DNA from: Natrinema marinum
Lineage (GTDB): Archaea; Halobacteriota; Halobacteria; Halobacteriales; Natrialbaceae
Length of the DNA: 64,000 nucleotides
Assembly (NCBI RefSeq): GCF_024296685.1
Contig: NZ_CP100763.1
Location: forward strand, 2,046,001 to 2,110,000
Direction: 5' to 3'
In this document: positions 1 through 8,954 of the stretch, piece after piece
Layout of the letters: every line of letters starts with the position of its first letter
Position numbering within the stretch: the stretch's first letter is position 1
Position numbers and translations under genes: made by a program
Notes under the pieces: generated by a model
Databases searched by the model: none
What the model was told of the DNA's origin: nothing
Seen by the model: the letters and a program-made list of their open reading frames with translations, nothing else

Positions 1-1
1 G

Positions 2-643
2 AACGCCGGTAACCCCCAGAAGGTCCAGCGGTATCCGGAGGAGTGGGCCGAGACGCTGCGCGAAATCGCCGCCCTCGAGCCGGCCCACCTCTGCCCCGGA
101 CACGGCAGCGCCGTCGTCGACGATCCGGCGGCGATTCGGACGCGCCTCGAGGAGACGGCAGCCTATCTGGAGTCGATCGTAGACCAGACCATCGAGGCAC
201 TGAACGACGGCTCCCCGCCACATACCGACATCGTGCACGCTGTCGACGCGCCCGACGCGGAATCGTCCTGGCTCGAGGAGATCTACGACGAGAGCGAGTT
301 CATCGTCCGGAACCTGATCCGGCGCTACGGCGGCTGGTGGAACGGGCGACCGAGCGACCTGAAGCCCGCCACCCGCGACGATCAGGCCGAAGAGATCGCG
401 GCGCTGGCCGGCGGTCCGGACGCGTTGCTCGAGCGCGCCGAGGAACTGGTTTCCGACGGGGAGTACCGCCGGGCAACGCATTTCGTCGACTACGCAATGG
501 AGGCCGCTCCGGCGGACGAATCCGTCCGGGAAGCTGCGGCCGAACTGTACGACGAACGCGCGGCCGCCGAAGAGAGTCTGATGGCGACGAACCTCTTTCG
601 GTCCGCGGCCGCGTACGCCAGAGAGGGGCGGCCGTTTCGGTGA
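2..643 (+). CDS. MBL-fold alkylsulfatase-type hydrolase, C-terminal part (5' truncated by window edge)
   Basis: The frame is open from base 2 to the TGA at 641-643 and gives the last 213 residues of a longer protein. An LCPGHG motif near residue 35 fits the late metal-ligand loop of metallo-beta-lactamase-fold enzymes. It is followed by a helical region with NLIRRYGGWWNGRP, which I associate with the dimerisation domain of BDS1/SdsA1-type alkylsulfatases. That family hydrolyses alkyl sulfates using a dinuclear zinc site. The N-terminal HxHxDH motif lies upstream of the window, so activity cannot be judged. Family assignment is from motif memory; the substrate is unknown. Confidence 0.72.
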   Translation, partial: NAGNPQKVQRYPEEWAETLREIAALEPAHLCPGHGSAVVDDPAAIRTRLEETAAYLESIVDQTIEALNDGSPPHTDIVHAVDAPDAESSWLEEIYDESEFIVRNLIRRYGGWWNGRPSDLKPATRDDQAEEIAALAGGPDALLERAEELVSDGEYRRATHFVDYAMEAAPADESVREAAAELYDERAAAEESLMATNLFRSAAAYAREGRPFR

Positions 644-1099
644 GCGAACCCGCGCACTGAGTTCGATCGCTGTTTTCCCGGTTTGCACAGTAGTCGAGCC
701 CTCGCCGATAGCCCCTCGTGAGCGGGACGAAACAGGGATAAACCAAATACGACGATAGCAAATCCGTCGAAACGGCCGTCGAACGAGTTGCTCGGTGCGG
801 GTCGAGGGAAACCGCACCGTCGGACTCCGGCGGAGAACGGCCGCGGACGGCGAACTGAGCGACGCCGGGGCTGCGGCGCTGAAGGTGATTGAACCGACGA
901 GGGAGTAGGGGTACGACGGCAGGACCTTCGCGTGTATGGCCCAGGAGATTCGTGGCTTCCTGCCGTGCCCCAAGGAAGGTACGCGGTGGGCATAGCAGTG
1001 GCCCCAAACACGTTTGGAACGGCGCTGCGACTCGCCGGACGCCGGACGAAACGCCCGGGCGCCCTAACTCTTTTACCCGCCCCTGATCATTCGGGTGGC
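644..1099. other. Intergenic region with a hairpin and a TATA box for the next gene
   Basis: No convincing gene here; open frames on both strands are G+C artefacts. A 7-bp stem (GGTGCGG/CCGCACC, 794-818) could be an RNA hairpin. CTTTTACCC at about 1069-1077 lies about 28 nt before the ATG at 1100 and looks like the TATA box of a leaderless transcript. I looked for RNase P RNA, SRP RNA and tRNA hallmarks and did not find them. Confidence 0.4.
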
Positions 1100-1486
1100 A
1101 TGACTTCGAGAGAGCTAACGGTGACCGTCGACGACGTATCGGCGGCCTATGACCACGCGGGCCGACTCGAGCACGTCGACCTCCGACTCTCTTACGAGAC
1201 GAGCCACGAGACCAACGTCGGGAAAAAGCGGGTCACCTACGGTGCGCCGCGGTTTCGCTTCGCGGTCGACGGCGACGGCATCGCCCGGCTCGAGGCGATA
1301 GAGAGCCGCCGTCACGATCGAGCGGAGGAGGAGCGATTCGGCGCACAGATAGTCGATTTCCGGGCGATTCCGGCCGCCGCCGAGATCGTCACGGAGATCG
1401 GGGACATCGAACGCGTCGAACCTGTCGAAGAATCGATCGAAGATCAGATCGCGGAGATCGAGACGGTCGAGTTCGAAACGGATTAG
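1100..1486 (+). CDS. Conserved-looking haloarchaeal protein of unknown function, 128 aa
   Basis: Not recognised. The product is acidic and soluble, without a signal peptide or membrane segment. It has a beta-rich first half and a C-terminal half rich in Glu/Ile pairs (residues about 85-128) likely to form a helix. I chose the ATG at 1100 because it is preceded at 25-30 nt by a T-rich TATA-like box (CTTTTACCC), as for other leaderless genes in this window; an upstream extension of the frame has no promoter. The gene ends convergently against the biotin transporter operon with a 4-nt overlap of stop codons (1483-1486). Confidence 0.65.
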   Translation: MTSRELTVTVDDVSAAYDHAGRLEHVDLRLSYETSHETNVGKKRVTYGAPRFRFAVDGDGIARLEAIESRRHDRAEEERFGAQIVDFRAIPAAAEIVTEIGDIERVEPVEESIEDQIAEIETVEFETD

Positions 1487-2187
1487 TAGAACGTCGAAAG
1501 CGCGAGGGCGACGGCGAGGACGAGCACGGGATAGTCGAGCCACGAGAACGAAAGCGGCGGGAGCGTGGGGTTCCACGCGAAACACCGGGCTCGTAGCGCG
1601 AGCGAGAGCCGATCGGCCCGCTCGAACGCGCGCATCACGCCGAGCACCGCGATCGTGCCGGCGCGGTCGACGGCGCCGCGCTCGGTTCCCAGCCGGGCGG
1701 CCATCGCCTCGCGGATCGTCCGAAGGTCGCCGTAGAGCACGGGGAGAAACCGGAAGACGAGCCCGACGCCGACGCCGAGGAGTTGGCCCGGCTTGCCGGG
1801 GATCGTCCGCTGAATCGCCGCTCGAGAGTCCCGAACCGGCGTCGATCGGACGTAGGCGGCGCTGACGAGGAGGATGAGCAGCACCCGATAGCTCGCCAGT
1901 CCCGAGGCGACGGCGGCCGAGCGGTCGAACCAGGGCGCACCGAGGGTGACCCCGGCGAGCAGCGGCGCGAGAACGAGAAGGAGCAGTGCGAACCGGTAGG
2001 CGACGAGAGTCCGGCGAAGCGACAGTCGCGCCGCAGCCAGCGCGACCGCCGTCAACCCCGAGAAGGCGAGAAGCGCGCGCGGTGTCGGATGGGCCAGCGC
2101 GGTGGCGGCGAATCCCATCTGGACCGCCAGCTTGGATCGCGGGTCGAGCCGGTGGGCGAGGCTCTCGCCGGGCTCGTAGGTCAGCAT
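1483..2187 (-). CDS. bioN: Energy-coupling factor transmembrane component of the biotin transporter
   Basis: EcfT/BioN-family membrane protein, 234 aa, with five or six hydrophobic segments (about residues 25-45, 50-62, 68-90, 98-118, 215-232). It is the T-component that links the substrate-binding protein BioY to the ATPase BioM for vitamin uptake. The cytoplasmic loop holds the expected helical motif with small residues and Arg around residues 150-205 (for example MAARLGTERG and LALRARCF), the region that contacts the ATPase. Start ATG at 2187 overlaps the end of bioM by 7 nt, so the two are probably translationally coupled. It is the last gene of the minus-strand operon bioY-bioM-bioN. Confidence 0.88.
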   Translation of the reverse strand: MLTYEPGESLAHRLDPRSKLAVQMGFAATALAHPTPRALLAFSGLTAVALAAARLSLRRTLVAYRFALLLLVLAPLLAGVTLGAPWFDRSAAVASGLASYRVLLILLVSAAYVRSTPVRDSRAAIQRTIPGKPGQLLGVGVGLVFRFLPVLYGDLRTIREAMAARLGTERGAVDRAGTIAVLGVMRAFERADRLSLALRARCFAWNPTLPPLSFSWLDYPVLVLAVALALSTFY

Positions 2188-2894
2188 CGTGCGGCGTCCG
2201 GGATTCGTACCTCGAGCCCCTCGAGTTCTCCCAGCGCGTCCGCGGGCGGGCCGTCGACGGCGACGCGGCCGTCCCGCATGGCGATCACGCGGTCCGCGAG
2301 CCCGCAAACGTCACGGAGGTCGTGGGTGGCGAGCAGGACACCCGTTCCGTCGGCCGACAGCGCTTCCAGGCGCTCGAGGACGGACCGACGTGCGGGCTCG
2401 TCCAGTCCAGTGAAGGGCTCGTCGAGCACGAGGTGGGTCGGCTCCATCGCGAGCGCGCCGGCGATGGCGACGCGGGACTGTTCGCCCCCCGAGAGGGTGT
2501 CGATCCGCTCGTCGCCCCGGCCGGCCAGGTTCACCGCCTCGAGCGCGGCCGCGACGCGACGGTCGATCTCCTCCCGCGCCAGCCCGAGATTCTCGGGGCC
2601 GAAGGCCACGTCCGCGCCGACGGTCGCGGCGACGAACTGATCGCGCGGGTGCTGGAAGACCATCCCCACGCTCGAGCGGGCGGCGATCAGATCCTCGGCG
2701 ACCGGCGTCCCGTCGACGAGCACGTCGCCCGAATCGGGCTCTAAGAGCCCATTGCAGTGGCGTAACAGCGTGGTCTTCCCGCTGCCGTTGGCACCCGCCA
2801 GCAGGACGAACTCGCCGTCGTCGATCGACAGCGAGAGGTCTCGGAGGACGGGCACGTCGTCGAAGGCGTAGGAGACCGACCGGAACTCGATCAT
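2181..2894 (-). CDS. bioM: Energy-coupling factor ATPase of the biotin transporter
   Basis: ABC ATPase of the ECF class, 237 aa. Walker A GANGSGKTT sits near residues 34-42, the signature LSGGEQSR near 135-142, Walker B LVLDEP near 155-160 and the H-loop ATHD near 189-192. It hydrolyses ATP to drive substrate import through BioN and BioY at the cytoplasmic membrane. It lies 25 nt downstream of bioY and overlaps bioN, so the three form one operon. Specificity for biotin is inferred from the neighbouring bioY; similar ATPases also serve cobalt and other vitamins. Confidence 0.9.
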   Translation of the reverse strand: MIEFRSVSYAFDDVPVLRDLSLSIDDGEFVLLAGANGSGKTTLLRHCNGLLEPDSGDVLVDGTPVAEDLIAARSSVGMVFQHPRDQFVAATVGADVAFGPENLGLAREEIDRRVAAALEAVNLAGRGDERIDTLSGGEQSRVAIAGALAMEPTHLVLDEPFTGLDEPARRSVLERLEALSADGTGVLLATHDLRDVCGLADRVIAMRDGRVAVDGPPADALGELEGLEVRIPDAARC

Positions 2895-2919
2895 CGCTGT
2901 GACACGCGACGGTCGGCGG

Positions 2920-3501
2920 TCATGTCGCGATGCGTCCCCCCTCGACGATAGCGACCGCGGCAGCGACCTTGATGAGATCGACGGGAACGAACGGAATGAC
3001 GCCGAGTTCGGCCGCTTTGATCGGGGTCAACTCGAGGACGTAGCCGAGCCAGGCGGCCCCGAGCAGATAGATGATCGCCAGCGCCGCGAGCAGCGTCGCG
3101 ACGAGGACCGGCCGCGAGAGCTCCGCGGGATCACCGAACTCGCTCCACCGATCGACGACGGCGCCGATCAGCAGGGTCGCGATCGGATACGACCAGAGAT
3201 AGCCCGCGCTGTTACCCACGAGGACGCCGATACCGGCTGCGCGGTCGGCGAAGACCGGGAGCCCGACCGCGCCGGCGGTCAGGTACAGCAGGACGGAGAC
3301 CGTCCCCCAGTACGGACCGAGGTAGAGTCCGGCGAGGAAGACGACGAGTACCTGCAGCGTTACCGAAACCGGCGAGAACGGGATGGGAATCGATCCGACG
3401 AAGGCGGACGCGCCCAGCAGCGCCGCGAGGACCGCCGCCCGCGCGAAGGGCTTGACGACGTCGTCGTCGACGAGTTCGACCGAATTTTGATCCGTTGCCA
3501 T
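2920..3501 (-). CDS. bioY: BioY family biotin-binding membrane protein (S-component)
   Basis: BioY is the substrate-capture subunit of the biotin ECF transporter. The 193-aa product has about six membrane segments, starting near residue 20. The loop LYLGPYWGTVSVLLYLTAG (around 65-83) and the GNSAGYLWSYP segment (around 98-108) match my memory of the conserved BioY core. I chose the ATG at 3501 because the frame upstream loses coding character, and this gives the usual family length of about 190 aa. It is the first gene of the operon. A perfect inverted repeat (AAACCG-12 nt-CGGTTT) lies 17-40 nt upstream and could be an operator, for instance for the HTH-containing biotin ligase encoded at 9452-10390. 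Confidence 0.9.
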   Translation of the reverse strand: MATDQNSVELVDDDVVKPFARAAVLAALLGASAFVGSIPIPFSPVSVTLQVLVVFLAGLYLGPYWGTVSVLLYLTAGAVGLPVFADRAAGIGVLVGNSAGYLWSYPIATLLIGAVVDRWSEFGDPAELSRPVLVATLLAALAIIYLLGAAWLGYVLELTPIKAAELGVIPFVPVDLIKVAAAVAIVEGGRIAT

Positions 3502-3517
3502 ACCTCCGCTCTCTCGT

Positions 3518-3541
3518 AAACCGGGATCAAAACTTCGGTTT
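3518..3541. promoter_or_regulatory. Inverted repeat upstream of bioY, candidate operator
   Basis: AAACCG (3518-3523) and CGGTTT (3536-3541) form a perfect 6-bp inverted repeat with a 12-nt spacer, one helical turn apart, just upstream of bioY in the expected promoter zone. Its role as a BirA-type operator is inference; the sequence shows only the symmetry and the position. Confidence 0.35.
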
Positions 3542-3928
3542 CCGAGACGAGTGGTGAGCGATATTACAGGTAGTGTCGAACGGGTTCCGGGTCTCCCTCG
3601 ATACCGCGGCAGCACGAAACAAAGCGCTTCCTCACAGTTTCGATGAAAGTCTCGGTCGGCTGCCGATATTTCGAGTGCGGTCGCCACAGCGCGGCTGCCG
3701 ATCGCTTCCGTCATGAGAGATGCCAGTCGTCCGCGGTAACAGCTGATTGTCTCACCCCACCAACCGGAACGACCAGCGGTCTTATGCGAACGTTCGGCCC
3801 CGTGATGGGAAAATGGGAACCGGTAGTCAGACGGCTGGCGATCAGGGGCGACGCGGGGCGAGAATGGGGTCAAGTCGGAGGGAGAGCGAAACGACATTCG
3901 CGGACGCTGCCGCGGGAGGGATCGACAG
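3542..3928. other. Intergenic region between bioY and the repeat-protein gene
   Basis: Divergent promoters of bioY (minus) and the large secreted protein (plus) must lie here. I see no RNA gene, no repeat and no gene with haloarchaeal codon bias. Short open frames on the plus strand have no plausible start context. Confidence 0.4.
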
Positions 3929-6900
3929 ATGAGACGGCGACGAACGACCGCGGCCGTCGTCCTGCTCGCAGTCGCGCTGGTCGGCAGCGTCGTCGCAGTC
4001 CCCATCCTCGGCGGCAGCGCCGACCGGGTCACCGCTGGTGGCGAAACGACCGGGGACGGTGCCGGGACTGGCGGTCCGATGGCTGCGCTCGAGGCCGCCG
4101 CCGTCCAGAACGCTTCGCCGCCCGCCGAATCCGAGTTCGAACTGGTGACGTTCGATGGGGAGTCGGCGGCCGACGCCGGTGAAGCCGAGCAGGACGCGGT
4201 TCAGGAATCCAACGATTCGCCGGTCGAAGCGGGCGTCGCGGAGGGCGTCGAACTCGTCCAGCCCCAGGGAATCAACGTGACACAGGAGCAGCGGGCGGCA
4301 GCGCTCGAGGGCGCTCGCGCGGCAGTAACCCAGTACCAGACCGTCGAGGCCGAACAGGTACAGGCGGCGACGGCGGGAGCCGTCCACGGCGCGCTGATCC
4401 AGAAACAGTCGGTGAACGCGACGCAGATCCAGCACGCGGTCGCCGGGGCGACCGGCGGCGGGCTCTCGCAGGCCCAGTCGGCGAACGCGACCCAGTTGCA
4501 GGCCGCGACTTGGGGCGCGGCCCACGGCGGACTCGCACAGAGCCAGCGCGTGACCGGCGAACAGATTCAGGTCGCGACCAGGGGCGCGGCCGCGGGTGCT
4601 GCGACGGAAGCGGGCGCGAAAGACACCGGAAAAGTGCCGATGATTCAGGAGGCTGCACAGGGATCGGCCTACGGCGTGCTGACGCAGTACCAGTCGATCA
4701 CGGTCGAACAGCGCCAGCGAGTGACGCTCGAGCACGTCCAGCACGCGGCGGCGGGTGCCGCTGCGGGGGCGATCGACGGGGCGACGAACGTCAGTCAGGA
4801 ACAGCGGATCGACGTGACGCAGGAACAACGCGTCGAAGTCGAACAGCGCCAGCGGGTGACGATCAAGCAGGTCCAGAAGGCCGCCGCCGGCGCGGCGAAA
4901 GGTGCGCTCGTCCAGAAGCAGCGGGTGTCGGTCCAGCAGACCCAGGCCGCGGCCCGCGGGGCGAGCCGGGGCTCGCTGAAGCAGGTCCAGACGATCCGCA
5001 TCGAGCAGTATCAGCGGATCTCGATCACGCAGGTCCAGGAGGCTTCCTTCGGCGCGGCGAAGGGCGCGATCGCCCAGAGCCAGGCGGCGACGGTCGAGCA
5101 GATCCACGCCGCGGCGACCGGGAGCGCGAGCGGCGTGTTGGTCCAGCGCCAGGTCGTCTCGATCACGCAGATCCAGTACGCCGCAGTCGGGGCCGCGGAG
5201 GGTGCGATCACGTCCGCGATCCAGCGACAGACGGTGACCGTCGAACAGATACAGGCCGCCGCGTTCGGTGCCGGGGAAGGGGCGGTGACCCAGACGCAAC
5301 TCGTCGAGATCACGCAGGTCCAGTCCCTCGCGCGCGGCGGCGCGAGCGGCGCGCTGACGCAGACCCAGTCGGCGACCGTCGAACAGATCCAGACGGCCGC
5401 CCGGCTCGCCACCACGGAGACAGCCGACGCCGTCCAGAGCCAGCAGATCAGCGTCCAGCAGCTCCAGCGGGTGACCGCGGAGACGGCCGCCGATGCGACT
5501 GCCTACGCGATACAGGAGGAGACCGACGACGTGACGGTCATCAGCCAGCGCGTCGCGGTCACCGTCGTCCAGCGCCTCGAGACGGTCGACCGGCTCGAGG
5601 GGACCGCTTCGGTCGACATCGCCGACCAGGCCTCGAGCGGCCAGCGGGTCACCGTCGATGAGATTTCCCTTTCGGAAGGCGGCTTCGTGGCCGTCTATCA
5701 GGGCGTCGCCGTCGACGCCGAGCCCGAGAGCGTGATCGGCGTCTCGAGCTACCTCGAGGCCGGAACCAGCGAGAACGTCACGATCGAACTCGACCAACCG
5801 CTCGTGGAGAGCGGGGCGGTCGTGGCGGTCGCCCATCACGACACGAACGCGAACGAGGCGTTCGACTACATCGACTCCGACGGCGAGGCGGACCCGCCGT
5901 ACGTCACCGGTGCCGGCGCGCCGGTTCTCGGTGGCGCGTTCGTGACGGTCACGGGAGCACCGGACGAGCCGAGCGGAACGCTGGCGGTGGCCGACCAGAC
6001 CGGTACCGGCTCGAGCCTGACGGTCGACGAGGCGAACGCGACCGTTGACTACGCGCTCACCGTGACCCACGAGAACGGCACGCGGCTCGCGGCGACCGAG
6101 CCGATCGCGGCCGCCGAGCCGGTGGAAAACGAGACGATCGACCTCGAGCCGTCCGTCGCCGAGAACGCGACGCTCGAGGTGGCCGTCGTCGACGCGGCCG
6201 CCGAGACGACGCTGGCGAACGAGACGATCGCGTACACCGTCGCGGACGAAGGCCCCGAGGGATCGCTTTCGGTCGACAACCAGACCGGCGACGGCGAGAC
6301 GCTCGCGGTCGACGCGGCGAGCGCGTCCGTCCCGTACGTGATCGCGGCCGAGTACGACGGCCAGCGCGTCGACAGCGAGGCGTTCGAGGCGAACACGACG
6401 GCCACCGATGCGGTCCTCGAACTCGAGCCCCCGATCGAAACGAACACGACCGTCGATGTCTCCGTCCGCGCCGCGGCGGACGACGCGGCGCTGGCGAACG
6501 AGACGATCACGTACGGCCTCGAGGAACCGGCTCCTGACCGGCCGACGGCGAACCTCTCGGTAGCCGATCAAACTGGCGACGGCGGGGCGATCACCGTCAC
6601 GCAGGCCAACGCGTCCGTCGACTACGCGATCACCGTCACCGACGAGAACGGCACGCAGCGCACGGCGACCGAAGCCTTCGGCGCGAACGAGACGATCGGC
6701 CCGCTCGAGTTCCCCCTCGAGCCGCCGCTCGAGTCGAACGCGACTCTGGAGGTCGCGGTCGTCGACGCCGCAAACGGCACCGTCCTCGAGACGGACACGG
6801 TCGAGTACGCAGTCGACGGCGATCTGGCACAGTTCGATGTCGCGTTCGTCAACTGCACGTACGCGGAGGTCAACGCCTCGCTCGAGGAAGGCGACCGGGT

Positions 6901-7747
6901 CGCCGCGAGCACGGGCTTCTATACCACCGGCGGCTTCGGAAATACGATCGTCGACGACATGATCACCGTCGGCGAGGATGTCAGCGCGCCGTTCGACGGC
7001 ACGATCGTCTTCCGGATCAGCGACGAGCGCAACGTCACGACCGACGGCGACCGCGTGATCGTCGAGGTGCCCGACTACGGGACCTTCGGAACCTACATAT
7101 CGGGTATCAGCTCACCCGAAGCGGCGCGCGTCGGCGGCATCGACTACCCGAACCCCGACGAGACGTGTCTCGATTCGGTCCGGCCGGATCGACCCGCGAT
7201 CTCGGTCGCGGAGACGACCTCGACCGATGACGGCATCGACGTGACCTTCGAATACGAGAACCCGAACGACGCCGCGCTGGCCGCGACCAGCGAGTTCGTC
7301 GAGGGAACGACGACCGCCCAACCGCCGACCGAACTCGAGCCCGGACAGCAGACGTTCACCGCCGAGTGGACGCCCGAACGTACCGACGAACGCCTCGTCT
7401 GGCGGGTCGACCTCTCGAACTTCGGCTACGAAGAGCCGCTGACCGCGGCGACGCCGCCCGCCGGCGAACTCGAGCCGACCGGCCCGGCAGAGCCCGACGC
7501 ACCGACACCGCCGGATCAACCCGAGACGCCAGCGCCGCCCGAGCAGCCCGAACCGCCCAGCCCACAAGAGCCGGAAGCCGACGGTGGCACCGACCAGACC
7601 ACGGACCCAGCCCAGCCCGACGCGAACGGTGACGCTGGCCCGAACGCGACCGGCGACGGGCAGACCGAGACGGGCGACGGAACCGGCGGCGCGGCTGGCG
7701 AGGGTGGTACCGCAGACACCGGAAACGAAACCGCCGGTGCCGGATAA
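3929..7747 (+). CDS. Large secreted protein with 23-residue Gln-rich repeats, a DUF7282-like domain and beta repeats, 1272 aa
   Basis: The N-terminus MRRRRTTAAVVLLAVALVG is a signal peptide. Residues about 113-550 contain many copies of a 23-residue unit with the pattern xQxQxVxxxQIQxAAxGAAxGAL: a Gln-alternating strand-like half and an Ala/Gly half. Residues about 560-675 resemble the haloarchaeal DUF7282 domain. Three repeats of about 90 residues follow (about 680-967), each starting near VADQTG and holding several NxT/NxS sites, then a beta domain (about 968-1065), an LTD-like segment (about 1090-1170) and a low-complexity Pro/Glu and Gly/Asp tail. There is no C-terminal PGF anchor. The many sequons suggest an N-glycosylated surface or matrix protein. 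Function is unknown; the Gln/Ala-Gly repeat could form a beta-solenoid or fibre. It stands alone, with its own promoter region. Confidence 0.85.
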   Translation: MRRRRTTAAVVLLAVALVGSVVAVPILGGSADRVTAGGETTGDGAGTGGPMAALEAAAVQNASPPAESEFELVTFDGESAADAGEAEQDAVQESNDSPVEAGVAEGVELVQPQGINVTQEQRAAALEGARAAVTQYQTVEAEQVQAATAGAVHGALIQKQSVNATQIQHAVAGATGGGLSQAQSANATQLQAATWGAAHGGLAQSQRVTGEQIQVATRGAAAGAATEAGAKDTGKVPMIQEAAQGSAYGVLTQYQSITVEQRQRVTLEHVQHAAAGAAAGAIDGATNVSQEQRIDVTQEQRVEVEQRQRVTIKQVQKAAAGAAKGALVQKQRVSVQQTQAAARGASRGSLKQVQTIRIEQYQRISITQVQEASFGAAKGAIAQSQAATVEQIHAAATGSASGVLVQRQVVSITQIQYAAVGAAEGAITSAIQRQTVTVEQIQAAAFGAGEGAVTQTQLVEITQVQSLARGGASGALTQTQSATVEQIQTAARLATTETADAVQSQQISVQQLQRVTAETAADATAYAIQEETDDVTVISQRVAVTVVQRLETVDRLEGTASVDIADQASSGQRVTVDEISLSEGGFVAVYQGVAVDAEPESVIGVSSYLEAGTSENVTIELDQPLVESGAVVAVAHHDTNANEAFDYIDSDGEADPPYVTGAGAPVLGGAFVTVTGAPDEPSGTLAVADQTGTGSSLTVDEANATVDYALTVTHENGTRLAATEPIAAAEPVENETIDLEPSVAENATLEVAVVDAAAETTLANETIAYTVADEGPEGSLSVDNQTGDGETLAVDAASASVPYVIAAEYDGQRVDSEAFEANTTATDAVLELEPPIETNTTVDVSVRAAADDAALANETITYGLEEPAPDRPTANLSVADQTGDGGAITVTQANASVDYAITVTDENGTQRTATEAFGANETIGPLEFPLEPPLESNATLEVAVVDAANGTVLETDTVEYAVDGDLAQFDVAFVNCTYAEVNASLEEGDRVAASTGFYTTGGFGNTIVDDMITVGEDVSAPFDGTIVFRISDERNVTTDGDRVIVEVPDYGTFGTYISGISSPEAARVGGIDYPNPDETCLDSVRPDRPAISVAETTSTDDGIDVTFEYENPNDAALAATSEFVEGTTTAQPPTELEPGQQTFTAEWTPERTDERLVWRVDLSNFGYEEPLTAATPPAGELEPTGPAEPDAPTPPDQPETPAPPEQPEPPSPQEPEADGGTDQTTDPAQPDANGDAGPNATGDGQTETGDGTGGAAGEGGTADTGNETAGAG
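4268..5580 (+). repeat. Coding tandem repeat, 23-residue Gln-rich unit (69 bp)
   Basis: Successive units such as IQKQSVNATQIQHAV followed by AGATGGGL, then SQAQSANATQLQAAT followed by WGAAHGGL, are each 23 residues long. Units near the start are regular. In the middle (about 4790-4860) short Gln-rich inserts of 6-8 residues (VTQEQR, VEVEQRQR) break the period. I count roughly 12-14 units. The DNA copies are diverged, so this is an old repeat held at the protein level. Confidence 0.75.
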
Positions 7748-7839
7748 GTCTCGTATCGACAGCCTATCGTCCGACTCGTCGCGGCAGGTTGGCCGCGGAA
7801 AACCGGTGTCGGAAGCGAGCGAGTCGAGTCGCGCGGTCG

Positions 7840-8130
7840 TCAGTGCTGGTGACCGGTCGCTTCGCCGAACGTGACGCCGAACCGCTCCTCGAAGAGGTCC
7901 ATCACTGCTGCTTCCTGGGCCTCGAGTTCCGGATCGGCGTCGTCGCCGTGGTGGACGATGTGGTGGGCGCGGCTGGCAAACGAGAGCAGCATCACGTCGC
8001 CGACCGTCTCGGCGTCGGTCTGGTCGCCCTCGGCGACGAGATCGACGAGTCCCGCCGGAATCGTTACCTCGTCGGTCGCGCCGTCGTCGGAACTGATCGA
8101 GAAGGTCGTCGTCTGGACTTCGTCTGACAT
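7840..8130 (-). CDS. Small conserved haloarchaeal protein (DUF7545-like), 96 aa
   Basis: Soluble acidic protein; I believe it belongs to a haloarchaeal family of unknown function (DUF7545), from memory only. A beta-rich start (residues 5-30) is followed by helices with a histidine cluster RAHHIVHHGDD (about 54-64) that could bind metal, and a His-containing tail (GHQH). A TATA-like box CTATAG (8154-8159) lies 24-29 nt before the ATG, so the transcript is probably leaderless. It is convergent with the large repeat protein. Confidence 0.65.
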   Translation of the reverse strand: MSDEVQTTTFSISSDDGATDEVTIPAGLVDLVAEGDQTDAETVGDVMLLSFASRAHHIVHHGDDADPELEAQEAAVMDLFEERFGVTFGEATGHQH

Positions 8131-8289
8131 ACTCCTACGGTCGGGAACCGTACCTATAGATGCTGTGGCTTGGGCCCGACGCCACGTTGCCGCCCGATCG
8201 CGCGCGGCCGTCGGGGCGCTCCGTCGCGCCTGCGTTGTCGTCGCCGGTCAGTTGCCGGCGCGAGGGCCAGCAATCGTCGAACACTCGTG

Positions 8290-8766
8290 TTAGCTGTCGT
8301 CGGCGACGTGCTGTCGGACGGACTCCCATCGCCCCTTCGTCTCGAGATGTGACTGTATCTCCGTCGCGTACTCCTGCGTGAGCCGTTCGGCGGCCTCGAG
8401 CTGTTCCTTTTCCGCGGACCCGCCGTCGCCGCCGATTCCGAGCGCGCCCATGATCGAGTCGAAGACGCCGCCGCTCGACGAACTCGAGTCGGTGGAGCCG
8501 CCGGGCCCGCCGGGCCCGCCGGCCATGGCGCCCATCCCCGCCTGTACGTTGTCGAGTTCGGGGATCACTCCCTCGAGTTTGTCCGTGTTGGCGACGATCT
8601 GGGCCCGATCGGGGTCGTCGGGGTGTTCGATCTCGAACTCCGTCGCGGTCATGATCAGGCTCCACTGCTGGTTGGAAAACTGCGACTCCCGGATCCGCGC
8701 GGCGAACTCCTGATCGACGGTCATGCGGTCCCCGACGATCCGATCGGTCCACGACGTGTCGCTCAT
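8290..8766 (-). CDS. Conserved haloarchaeal protein (DUF5799-like), 158 aa
   Basis: Unknown function. It has a helical, charged N-terminal half (residues 1-75) containing a conserved-looking QWSLIMTATEFEIEHP segment, a Gly/Pro/Ser-rich linker (about 78-112: GGPGGPGGS, then SSSSSGG), and a C-terminal helix (about 118-155). I recall this layout as a halophile-only family (DUF5799), not certain. There are no transmembrane segments or signal. It starts at the ATG at 8766. Confidence 0.65.
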   Translation of the reverse strand: MSDTSWTDRIVGDRMTVDQEFAARIRESQFSNQQWSLIMTATEFEIEHPDDPDRAQIVANTDKLEGVIPELDNVQAGMGAMAGGPGGPGGSTDSSSSSGGVFDSIMGALGIGGDGGSAEKEQLEAAERLTQEYATEIQSHLETKGRWESVRQHVADDS

Positions 8767-8954
8767 GGAATTCGGTTGGCGGGGCGGCTGTATCAGCGTT
8801 TCCCCTCCGCGCGCCCGTCGCTGGTCGGGCGGGCGAGTGCCGGCTTGCCGATCGCTCCGTCGGTCGCCACCAGCGGGACAACGGTGCTACAGGGCGGAAT
8901 TCTCGCCATGAAAACGCTGATATAGGTGCTTGTTGTATGCTATCACGTATCGCA

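Noticed and set aside
644..1099. Possible structured RNA gene
   Set aside because: Only one short hairpin is clear. No RNase P, SRP or tRNA hallmark was found.
3842..6571. A long open frame on the minus strand opposite the Gln-rich repeat protein
   Set aside because: It mirrors the repeat on the plus strand and is rich in Arg and Leu with no start context or domain. Such antisense frames are common at this G+C content. The plus-strand frame has a signal peptide, domains and halophile codon use.
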